Shown piece after piece: positions 54,212 to 62,030 of a stretch of 64,000 bases of DNA (positions within the stretch are counted from its first letter, which is position 1; every line of letters begins with the position of its first letter). The position numbers and the translations under genes are program-made. Source of the stretch: Ammoniphilus sp. CFH 90114 (GTDB lineage: Bacteria > Bacillota > Bacilli > Aneurinibacillales > RAOX-1); the NCBI RefSeq assembly GCF_004123195.1, contig NZ_SDLI01000002.1:520914-584913 (forward strand), read 5' to 3'. Below the pieces are notes generated by a model. The model saw only the letters and a list, made by a program, of their open reading frames with translations, was not told the origin of the DNA and did not search any database.

Positions 54212-54241
54212 AAACCTATATTAGGAATAGGAGGAATACTT

Positions 54242-55540
54242 ATGAGCATTGATGTCAGTATTGTCATTCCTTCTTACAATCGATACCCTTTAAATAAACT
54301 AACTTTATATGCCCTATCCAAGCAGGATTATGACTTATCCAAGTTTGAAGTATTATTGATTGATGATGCCTCCACGGACAGAACCCCCAAATTAAAGGAA
54401 ACGACTCTACCTTATCCCTTTCAATATATAAGAAATCCACGAAATCTAGGGCTTGCCCCTTCCAGAAATGTTGGTATTCAGCATGCTAGGGGAGAGATTA
54501 TTGTTTTTTTGGACGCTGAAGTCATTGTGGATCCTAACTTTGTCAGACTACACTTCAATAATCATCAAACCCATGAGAGAGCCGTTGTAACAGGGGGAAG
54601 TATCAATCTTATATACAGCTTTCTTTTCCCTGATTTTCAAGACTGGCAATGGAAGAGTCTTCAAAACTTTATGAAGACGAGCGAACATTTCAGTAAGAGA
54701 GTTAAGAATATGGTGGGAAGAGATGTAACCCATAAAGAACTTCCTCGGGTAATAAAAGAACTTTCCAGCCCTCTTAAATTGCTACGGAGAGCTGATGTGA
54801 AAAACTTTCAATCCATTCAGAGACTGAGCAAGCCTAGAAGTTATGAAAAAAAACTATTTGAACAATTGGGATACAGCAGCGATGGCTGCCGCTTATCTTG
54901 GCTATTCTGTATAGGGCTCAACCACTCCGTCAGAAGATCCTTTATCGATATCGCGGGATTATATGATGACCAATTCCAGGGTTGGGGCTTGGAGGACTAT
55001 GAATTTGGCTATCGGTTATCTAATGCAGGAGCGCATTATATTGCTGACCCTCGTATTCATTTATACCATCAAGAGCATCCAATTAAACTAAGTATAAAGG
55101 AAGAGCAAGCAAGAAACATGATTTTTTTCCAGCAGAAACATCCAGTGATGGATGTCTGCATTATATCCTTACAATATATTGGTATCACTGACTTCAGGTA
55201 TATGGAAAAAGTACTGCAAGAATATCACGCTTTATCCGTTGACTATCCAAACCAATTTAATATATTTAAAGGGTCGATTTTACACATGCTCCAAGCCATC
55301 CCAATTAAAATCTGTGAGGACAATTGGCGAGTTACTAATTTATTATCATCATTCGTAAGTCAAAATGGAGAAATCCAAGAGAAAAGAATGATTTTTAAAG
55401 AACGAAACGTCGTTCATTTATACGGCAAATACGATTGTCTGGTAGAAGTATTTGATAAGTTAGTTTCATTTGAGGAAGGAGAGAGCACCATAAATGAATT
55501 TAAAGAATCGTTGGGTAGAGAGTCTTCTAAAAAAAGTTGA
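54242..55540 (+). CDS. GT2-family glycosyltransferase (third of three tandem)
   Basis: The 432-residue protein has VSIVIPSYNRYPLNKLTL, LIDDASTDRT, VFLDAEVIVDPNF (the metal site is DAE rather than DxD), and GLYDDQFQGWGLEDYEFGYRL followed by YHQEHP. It has a C-terminal extension of about 100 residues that the other two tandem enzymes lack. The end overlaps the methyltransferase gene by 47 bases. Confidence 0.8.
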   Translation: MSIDVSIVIPSYNRYPLNKLTLYALSKQDYDLSKFEVLLIDDASTDRTPKLKETTLPYPFQYIRNPRNLGLAPSRNVGIQHARGEIIVFLDAEVIVDPNFVRLHFNNHQTHERAVVTGGSINLIYSFLFPDFQDWQWKSLQNFMKTSEHFSKRVKNMVGRDVTHKELPRVIKELSSPLKLLRRADVKNFQSIQRLSKPRSYEKKLFEQLGYSSDGCRLSWLFCIGLNHSVRRSFIDIAGLYDDQFQGWGLEDYEFGYRLSNAGAHYIADPRIHLYHQEHPIKLSIKEEQARNMIFFQQKHPVMDVCIISLQYIGITDFRYMEKVLQEYHALSVDYPNQFNIFKGSILHMLQAIPIKICEDNWRVTNLLSSFVSQNGEIQEKRMIFKERNVVHLYGKYDCLVEVFDKLVSFEEGESTINEFKESLGRESSKKS

Positions 55541-56090
55541 TGGCCTTGAAGGATGGTTGTTGGGACTTGAGCCTTTTTTTCTACTTCATCTTCCTATGAT
55601 GGTTGATCACTTGCCAGGCGCATTGGTTGAAATTGGATCGTATAAAGGAAAAAGCACCGCAGCTTTAGCTCTGGGCAGCCAAGTTCTTAGTTTTAAGAAA
55701 CGACCGGTGTATGCAATAGATCCTTTTACACCTCATATAGAATACCAATTTACACTATATAATCAGGATTATTATCAAGATTTTCTTAGTAATATACAAG
55801 CACTGGGTTTATCGGATCATGTCATACCTATTAAAAAATATAGTAATCAGGCGTACAAGGATTGCCCACCTACCATAGCAGGTCTTTTTGTGGATGGGGA
55901 TCATACCTACCAAGGTGTAATGCATGATATTGAACATTATGCTTCTCGAGTTGTTCCAGGAGGGTTAATAGCCTTCCATGATTATGATCGTATCGAAGTG
56001 AAAGAAGCAGTGGATGAAATTTGCGATAACGTGAATTATGAACATTGCTGTGACTATCGTTGTATCCGAGTTGTACGTAAGCTAAGTTAG
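55494..56090 (+). CDS. Class I SAM-dependent methyltransferase
   Basis: The 198-residue protein has ALVEIGSYKGKSTAALAL (SAM-binding motif I), VYAIDPF (motif II acidic residue) and GLFVDGDHTYQGVMHDIEHY, typical of Methyltransf_24 enzymes in sugar clusters. It may O-methylate a sugar of the glycan. It begins inside the preceding gene behind GGAAGGAGAGAG, indicating tight coupling. Confidence 0.8.
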   Translation: MNLKNRWVESLLKKVDGLEGWLLGLEPFFLLHLPMMVDHLPGALVEIGSYKGKSTAALALGSQVLSFKKRPVYAIDPFTPHIEYQFTLYNQDYYQDFLSNIQALGLSDHVIPIKKYSNQAYKDCPPTIAGLFVDGDHTYQGVMHDIEHYASRVVPGGLIAFHDYDRIEVKEAVDEICDNVNYEHCCDYRCIRVVRKLS

Positions 56091-56136
56091 AGAATTTAAC
56101 ATTAATGCTTAAGACGGAGAGCCAGAGGCCCTCCGT

Positions 56137-57285
56137 TTAAACATGTCCCGAGTGTATTTGTTCAAAAACTTGTATATGCTGGGCTGCGATTTGTGGCCAA
56201 TGTAATGATTCACCCGTTTTGCGAATTCTGTCTCTCCAAAGATTCAGGGTGAGAGGGTCTGATAAAATGGAGATTAATTTCTTTGACCAAAGGGTATGAT
56301 CACCATAGGGGAGCATTAGTTCCTTATGTTTGCCAAGTACTTCCTTTGCATAGGAGAAGGGAGTAGCAAGGAGAGGTTTTCCCATGCTCACCGCATACGA
56401 GAGAACTCCGCTGCTATTGCGATGGAGATTAGGGTAAGGAACGATGATTAAGTCACTTGCCGGAATATACCTGATCAAGTCTTTTTCTTTTAAATATTGA
56501 TTGATTAAGAAGACATGGTTTTTCAAACCTAAGCGGTTAATTGTTCTTTGAAGTTTCTTTCGATAACCTTCACCTCTCCGCTTTTTAATAGCTGGATGAG
56601 TCTCACCCACGATGTAATATTCTGTATTTGGCATGGCTTTTACTACATCAGGCAGACACTCAATAGCAAATTTCATTCCTTTCCCTGGTCTCAAGAGACC
56701 AAAAGAAAGAATCACTCTTTTTCCAGCCCAATTCAATTCTTTTCTAATATGATCACGATCCTGGTTGAGAGGTTGTGGAGAGCCGTGCGGAATGCAAAAT
56801 ATCTTTTGTTTTGGAATGAATAGCTTTTGGTGTAAGAATTGAGCATTGGATTGGGAAATGACGATGACCGCTTCACTTCGTAAGCTGATCTCCTTAAGAA
56901 GTCGTAAATAAGATGGGGGCAAATTAGGCCTTACTGTGTGGAATGTTGTTATAAGGGGCTTTTTCAGGTGTTTAATGAATTCTAAAATGTAGTGCCCCCT
57001 TTTACCACCAAATATGCCAAATTCATGCTGTAAAGATACTACTGAAATATCGCTTTGATTGATTTTGATGGCCATTTCTCTATAAGCATTTATAGAATTT
57101 CGATTCAGGTACCAATAATCAGAATCCATAGGATTGTTTTGGGAGAGGTCTGACATAACAATGATTTGGTCAGTATTTCTCCATTTTTTCACTTGAACAA
57201 TGCTCTCTCTTAGATTATACGTGTAAGTGGCTAATCCGCACTTTTGAGGAATATAGGTACTGACATGGGCGATTTTCATTATCAT
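56137..57285 (-). CDS. GT4-family glycosyltransferase (paralogue of 59059)
   Basis: The 382-residue GT-B protein has STYIPQKCGLATYTYNLR, VVSLQHEFGIFGG, FHTVRPNLP, SFGLLRPGKGMKFA, and a donor-binding SSGVLSYAVSMGKPLLATPF segment. It is a near duplicate of the protein at 59059. ATG 57285 is chosen because GGAGGAAG lies ten bases upstream; the frame extends to 57309. On the minus strand with the DUF6492-like, YheC/YheD-like and second GT4 genes. Confidence 0.8.
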   Translation of the reverse strand: MIMKIAHVSTYIPQKCGLATYTYNLRESIVQVKKWRNTDQIIVMSDLSQNNPMDSDYWYLNRNSINAYREMAIKINQSDISVVSLQHEFGIFGGKRGHYILEFIKHLKKPLITTFHTVRPNLPPSYLRLLKEISLRSEAVIVISQSNAQFLHQKLFIPKQKIFCIPHGSPQPLNQDRDHIRKELNWAGKRVILSFGLLRPGKGMKFAIECLPDVVKAMPNTEYYIVGETHPAIKKRRGEGYRKKLQRTINRLGLKNHVFLINQYLKEKDLIRYIPASDLIIVPYPNLHRNSSGVLSYAVSMGKPLLATPFSYAKEVLGKHKELMLPYGDHTLWSKKLISILSDPLTLNLWRDRIRKTGESLHWPQIAAQHIQVFEQIHSGHV

Positions 57286-57339
57286 CTTTCTGATACTTCC
57301 TCCAATCATTCATTTATTATGAACGTCAGCGTCCCTATG

Positions 57340-58161
57340 TTATCTAAAATGTCGGTGATAAGAAATTGATCTATATTTTTGAGCTAGCTCTGGTAAATTT
57401 AATTTGTAGACATTGTGTATTTCTTTTCTTCTTTTTCCAATGTTTAATGATGGCTTTAACAAAAGTTGTCCGGGGTAATTTTGGGAAACAAAAACACCGT
57501 AAGTTTCAAATTCTGAAAAGGTAATGAGTTTCCTTTTATTAATACTTTCAATGACAGCATTGTACCAATATTTTTTTGTATGGCTTTCAATCGTTTTTTT
57601 TAGTTCAGCAACCTTTGATCGTTCAAAGCACATATAGTGAGTAATGAAGGATTGTGAGATCGGAGGGACTACGTTTCCTCCTAGCAATTTATTAATGGTC
57701 CTATAGTACTCTTCCAAGTATTTTTGCTTCTGACTCCCGTAATAAAAGATGGTTTTATTGTCTTCTAGAAAAATGTGAGGACGGATTAGGAGGGTATCGG
57801 CGTCTATCGTTAAGTAGTGGGTTTGTTTACTTAAAGTGTCGCCGCTTAATTTTATAAGTTGTTGGAGAATCCACCCTGAACGATCTACTCTTTTTCCTTT
57901 CCAGGATCCCACGTAATGAAAATCTTCTTTCGCAATAGGTAAAACCTGATTCTCATCAACAAATCTACAAGCCTTCTTATCACAAATTCTTTTGATACTA
58001 TCATGTTTGGCTGAAATGATCATGATTTCCCCTATAGGATGCTTAATGTTGCGTCTAAGAAAATCAACTACGTAAGGAAGGGTAACTAAGTCTTTAGTAT
58101 GAACTGGGATTAAAACATCGAGTTTTATGTTACTCCAGATGGGCCTTGATTGTTCGATCAC
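57340..58161 (-). CDS. DUF6492-like GT-A-fold protein (paralogue of 48542)
   Basis: The 273-residue protein has LDVLIPVHTKDLVTLPYVV, HYLTIDADTLLIRP (DxD-type site) and FSEFETYGVFVSQNYP. It parallels the 48542 protein throughout, with an insertion near DFHYVGSWKGKR. GTG 58161 is chosen because GGAGGT lies eight bases before it; a TTG at 58191 would place that site inside the gene. Probable glycosyltransferase. Confidence 0.6.
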   Translation of the reverse strand: MIEQSRPIWSNIKLDVLIPVHTKDLVTLPYVVDFLRRNIKHPIGEIMIISAKHDSIKRICDKKACRFVDENQVLPIAKEDFHYVGSWKGKRVDRSGWILQQLIKLSGDTLSKQTHYLTIDADTLLIRPHIFLEDNKTIFYYGSQKQKYLEEYYRTINKLLGGNVVPPISQSFITHYMCFERSKVAELKKTIESHTKKYWYNAVIESINKRKLITFSEFETYGVFVSQNYPGQLLLKPSLNIGKRRKEIHNVYKLNLPELAQKYRSISYHRHFR

Positions 58162-58225
58162 AGATAAAACCTCCAATATTTGATCTAACAAAAGAACTTC
58201 ATATGATAAATGTGATACCGTCAGT

Positions 58226-59005
58226 CTACTGGCGGTTCTTACTTTGTCTCCGAAGTCTAATCGAACGCAAGTACATATTATCGTCGACTTTTCTTAGTAT
58301 CCTTAATGAGGGTTTGGAATTTACTTCAATTAACTTCACATTCCTATTTTTGTCTATTCCTAAATCCAGTCCGTATTTCTTATTTCGATAAATATTGGAG
58401 AATATACATGTAATCTTAAGAGAGAGATTCTCTATCTGCTCCATCATTACTTTCTGATCCTCTGTTGTGTAACCAGCTTGGCCCAAGTAATCCAAGACAG
58501 AAATGACCTTTCCTCCGGCTTTCACATTTGTCACGATCTTGCCCTTTTTTGCTACTTTTGCAAACATACCTGTGACTTCCCATCCATTATTTTCATTCGG
58601 CAATAAAATGGTTCGTAAGTCAACGGGGTGGTCTTTCAAGGTAACAAGGTCTACTCCTTCTTGAACGATAAATAAACGACCTTTCCTGATAGGTTCAAGC
58701 CATTGATCAAAGTCATAGAGATGTTTGAAGAGTCTCTTTTTTCTTCCTAGTAAGGCAGCGATCTGACCAATTTCTCTTTGCAGTCGAATAACCTGCCTGC
58801 CTCCATAGCTTTTATCCGGTTTAATGAACACTTTAGCATACTGCTCTAAAAACTTCTCAACCGCTTCAGGAGAGTAGAGTTCAGTTTGTGGTTGTAGAGA
58901 TCTCAAATCTTCATGCTGGTTAATAAGTTTCCATTTGATCCATTTGCTTCCGGGTAGTAGTGGTTTCTTTTGGTCTTCATTAGCCTTTGTTTTTTTTGTT
59001 CTCAA
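58226..59005 (-). CDS. Short YheC/YheD-type ATP-grasp protein (copy 3)
   Basis: The 259-residue protein contains the ATP-grasp part only: VFIKPDKSYGGRQVIRL, FIVQEGVDLVTLKDHPVDLRT, and YGLDLGIDKNRNVKLIEVNSKPS with metal-binding Glu/Asn. The N-terminal half present in the copies at 22979 and 24067 is missing and is replaced by a short basic leader. The start is TTG 59005 behind GAGGGAA. It lies within a minus-strand unit of two GT4 genes and a DUF6492-like gene. Confidence 0.78.
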   Translation of the reverse strand: MRTKKTKANEDQKKPLLPGSKWIKWKLINQHEDLRSLQPQTELYSPEAVEKFLEQYAKVFIKPDKSYGGRQVIRLQREIGQIAALLGRKKRLFKHLYDFDQWLEPIRKGRLFIVQEGVDLVTLKDHPVDLRTILLPNENNGWEVTGMFAKVAKKGKIVTNVKAGGKVISVLDYLGQAGYTTEDQKVMMEQIENLSLKITCIFSNIYRNKKYGLDLGIDKNRNVKLIEVNSKPSLRILRKVDDNMYLRSIRLRRQSKNRQ

Positions 59006-59058
59006 ATTAATTCCCTCTCAATCGATTCATAAATTTCAATTCATAGTTTTAGCCTAAA

Positions 59059-60216
59059 TTAATTTAAATAGTAATTTGCATGTACCTGTTCAAAAATCTT
59101 TGCATGCAATTTTCCAATATGCGACCAATGAAGTGTAGGACTAATTTCACTAATCTTCTTTTGCAATGTTGTTAATCTATCACGATTAGATAAAAATGAA
59201 GTCAATTGCTCCCTCCATTCTGCATAATTGCCATATGGAATCATGATTTCCTTTTGCCCCTGAAGAACCTCTTTGGCATAAGTAAAAGGAGTGGCTAATA
59301 GGGGCATCCCTAAGCCAACGGCATACGTAAGGACTCCGCTGCTGCTATGATTAGGGTTGAGATAGGGAACGAGCACCATGTCGGCTGCGGAAATATATTT
59401 AATTAAATTATCTTCACTGACATATTCGTCTATCATAATAACGTGATCTTGCAATCCATTGAGTTTGATTTTTCTTTGCAAGTTTTTACGGTAGCTCTCC
59501 CCATTTTTTTCCTTAACACTGGAGTGGGTTTCACCAATGATAACGTATAAGGTGTTAGGTACTTTTCTTACAACCTGAGGTAAAACATCTAGTATAAACC
59601 CAAATCCTTTTCCCCCCATAAGAAAGCCAAAGCTGAGAAGAACTTTTTTATCAGACCATTTCAATTCTTTACGCAATAGAGCTATATCAATGTTAGGCGG
59701 ACTAGGTGATCCATGAGGAATGCTTATAACCTTTTTTCTTGGGATTAATAGTTTGTTTACGAGGTATTTGCGATTACCCTGGTTCATAACAAGAATCGCG
59801 CTACTTTTAGAGCCAATCTCTTTGAGAAGTCTTCGACGAGAGAGAGGTAATTTTGGTGAAACGGTATGGAAGGTAGTTACCAATGGTTTCTTTAGGTATT
59901 TGATAAATTCGATAATGTGACTCCCATGGTCTCCCCCAAAAATTCCAAATTCATGCTGCAATGATACTAAAGATATATCACTCTGGTTAACCCTTTCCGC
60001 CATAATGCGATACTTCTCCTTCCGATCCTTATCCAATATCCAATGTTCAGTATGACTTGTAAAATGGTCATATTTAGTGTCTGCTACTACAATAACTGGG
60101 TCAATACCGGTCCATTCTTTCATTTTATTTATACTAGTTCTTAAATTATGAGTATAAGTGGCTAACCCACATTTTTGAGGGATGTAGGTACTGATATAAA
60201 CAACTTTATTAATCAT
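59059..60216 (-). CDS. GT4-family glycosyltransferase (paralogue of 56137)
   Basis: The 385-residue GT-B protein has VYISTYIPQKCGLATYTHNLR, VSLQHEFGIFGG, FHTVSPKLP, SFGFLMGGKGFGFI and SSGVLTYAVGLGMPLLATPF. Block-by-block similarity to 56137 is very high, so the pair arose by duplication. AGAGGTGAAG precedes ATG 60216. It is the first gene of the minus-strand unit ending at 56137. The 380-base gap 60217-60598 upstream has AT-rich sequence and no clear gene. Confidence 0.8.
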   Translation of the reverse strand: MINKVVYISTYIPQKCGLATYTHNLRTSINKMKEWTGIDPVIVVADTKYDHFTSHTEHWILDKDRKEKYRIMAERVNQSDISLVSLQHEFGIFGGDHGSHIIEFIKYLKKPLVTTFHTVSPKLPLSRRRLLKEIGSKSSAILVMNQGNRKYLVNKLLIPRKKVISIPHGSPSPPNIDIALLRKELKWSDKKVLLSFGFLMGGKGFGFILDVLPQVVRKVPNTLYVIIGETHSSVKEKNGESYRKNLQRKIKLNGLQDHVIMIDEYVSEDNLIKYISAADMVLVPYLNPNHSSSGVLTYAVGLGMPLLATPFTYAKEVLQGQKEIMIPYGNYAEWREQLTSFLSNRDRLTTLQKKISEISPTLHWSHIGKLHAKIFEQVHANYYLN

Positions 60217-60544
60217 AACTCTTCACCTCTTTCAATTTATAGTTAGGGGCTATGCATTCATATAGATAGATAATTTTATCTCACTCCTGTCTTTTATGGG
60301 AATTTATGAGTCTTTGAGTCTTGCAAAATATGCTACAGCTTTAATAGTAAAGAAGAAAAGATTCTCCTTTAATTACAATATTCTATAAATACTATCATTG
60401 TTACTTTCCCTAACAAGAGATAATTCCTAATTTACTTGATTCGATAAAGGGGTGATTTGGTAAATGCATTTTTGAAGATTAAACACTATTGGTGTAGTAG
60501 AGCTATATTAGGCATTCTGTCCATATCAACTTCTTTCATGGGGT

Positions 60545-60553
60545 CATAGTATA
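60545..60553 (+). promoter_or_regulatory. Candidate sigma K -10 element
   Basis: CATAGTATA matches CATANNNTA and is identical to the -10 in front of the manC-like gene. The -35 is not convincing. It is 46 bases before the GTG at 60599. Confidence 0.4.
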
Positions 60554-60598
60554 AGATGACGACCCAACCGGTCCTTATTAATGTAAGGAGGATAATCC

Positions 60599-61939
60599 GT
60601 GAAATCTTTGCCTCTGCAGGTTCAGATTACAGATCTATTGCAAGATCATGTCATCCTTCTGCCTGAAACCGTTTCTAAGCAACTTCGGATTGATAGACGG
60701 TCAACCATGCGGATTAGATTTGGCAACGCAGAAGATACTGTAAAAGTTGAAAGGATGAAGCATGAATTTGATCGTATTTACATTTCACAAGATGTCGCAA
60801 CTCAATTAAATATTCCTTTTTCCCAGCTTGCCCATCTGAAACGAGAAAATAATACTCTTCGCTTAGGTCCCGTAGTCGGCTTCCTCATTGCGGGTGTCCC
60901 AATCCACCGTCTTGAGTCTAAGATGAACTCTCTAATCCCAAGTATGAATTTAAATGAGAACTATTTGTTTTTATTTAAGGCAAAGGATGTTGATTGGGAA
61001 AATAAAGTCGTAGTAGGCTATTTTCTATCAGTAGGTGAAGGGAAAAAAGGAAGGATTGAAGAACATAAGATTTCGTTTCCTGATGTCATCTATAACTGTA
61101 TCCCTAACCGTAGACTTGAAAAAAAAATACTTCCTCATTTTACAAAAAACATAAAACAGAATATGGCTTGTACCTTCTTTAATTCTTCCTTCTTTAATAA
61201 ATGGAAACTCCATCAGCTAATGGCTGCTCATATGGAAACCTCATCCTACCTTCCCGAAACAAAGCATGCAACTATACCTACCATCGAAGACATGTTACAT
61301 CGTTATCCAACGATCGTCCTAAAGCCTACAGGTGGTAGCCTTGGGAGAGGAATTATAAAAATTACGCGACTTGATGAACAACACTATACCGCTCAATTCT
61401 ATGAGAAGTTACACCCCGTGAAAATCAACTATCAATCGTTTTCTCAATTAGTAAAAGAGCAGCTAAGTCAAATAGATCTAACTGACTATCTTGTACAGCA
61501 AGGAATTTTATTGATTCATTCTGATGGCTGTCCTATTGATTTTCGTGTTCACTTAAATAAGGCTGGAAGCAATAAGTGGCACTTGAGCGGATTAATTGCA
61601 AAAGTCGCTGGGAAAAATTGTGTGACCACCCATGTTAGAACGGGTGGAAGGGTCACCGATGCAGAATCTGCTTTAGAAAAATGGTTTAAATCTGATTCCC
61701 ATAAGATATTAATCGAACTTGAAGAAATCTCTATTCACATCGCAACTATAGTTGAATTAAGTCTTAATCAGCCTATTGGAGAACTAGGTCTTGATTTGGG
61801 CATAGATCAGCAAGGGAAGGTATGGCTGTTTGAAGTCAATTCGAAGCCAGGTCATATCGCATTAAGACATGCACCATCCGGAAAACTCCATTGGTTTTAT
61901 CGGTTAATGGATTATTGTCACGATCTTTCTGGGTTTTGA
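60599..61939 (+). CDS. YheC/YheD-family ATP-grasp protein with extra N-terminal domain (copy 4)
   Basis: The 446-residue protein begins with an all-beta domain (about 1-90; LPETVSKQLRIDRRSTMRIRFG) found in full-length YheC/YheD proteins. VIYNCIPNRRLE and FFNKWKLHQLM follow, then the ATP-grasp core: IVLKPTGGSLGRGIIKI, LVQQGILLI, and GLDLGIDQQGKVWLFEVNSKPG. The start is GTG 60599 with AAGGAGGAT upstream. Endospore coat association is known for relatives; the reaction is not. Confidence 0.82.
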   Translation: MKSLPLQVQITDLLQDHVILLPETVSKQLRIDRRSTMRIRFGNAEDTVKVERMKHEFDRIYISQDVATQLNIPFSQLAHLKRENNTLRLGPVVGFLIAGVPIHRLESKMNSLIPSMNLNENYLFLFKAKDVDWENKVVVGYFLSVGEGKKGRIEEHKISFPDVIYNCIPNRRLEKKILPHFTKNIKQNMACTFFNSSFFNKWKLHQLMAAHMETSSYLPETKHATIPTIEDMLHRYPTIVLKPTGGSLGRGIIKITRLDEQHYTAQFYEKLHPVKINYQSFSQLVKEQLSQIDLTDYLVQQGILLIHSDGCPIDFRVHLNKAGSNKWHLSGLIAKVAGKNCVTTHVRTGGRVTDAESALEKWFKSDSHKILIELEEISIHIATIVELSLNQPIGELGLDLGIDQQGKVWLFEVNSKPGHIALRHAPSGKLHWFYRLMDYCHDLSGF

Positions 61940-61988
61940 ACTTTCAATGAAAAAAACTAGTTAAAATGTGCTGTTCATTCGTCTATCC

Positions 61989-62023
61989 GCCGTGCCGAAT
62001 GCAAGGGGGGTAGAAATATAATA
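61989..62023 (+). promoter_or_regulatory. Degenerate GCCGTGCC...AATATAATA promoter module
   Basis: GCCGTGCC (61989-61996) lies 18 bases before AATATAATA (62015-62023), one mismatch from CATANNNTA; a perfect TATAAT is at 62017-62022. CATTCG (61977-61982 region) and CGAATG flank the octamer as a short inverted repeat. It resembles the modules at 26284 and 34571 but is weaker. Confidence 0.3.
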
Positions 62024-62030
62024 TACAAAC

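Noticed and set aside
40206-62023. Octamer GCCGTKTC as a GerE or SpoIIID site
   Set aside because: It does not fit the consensus sequences I know for GerE or SpoIIID, so I left the factor unnamed.
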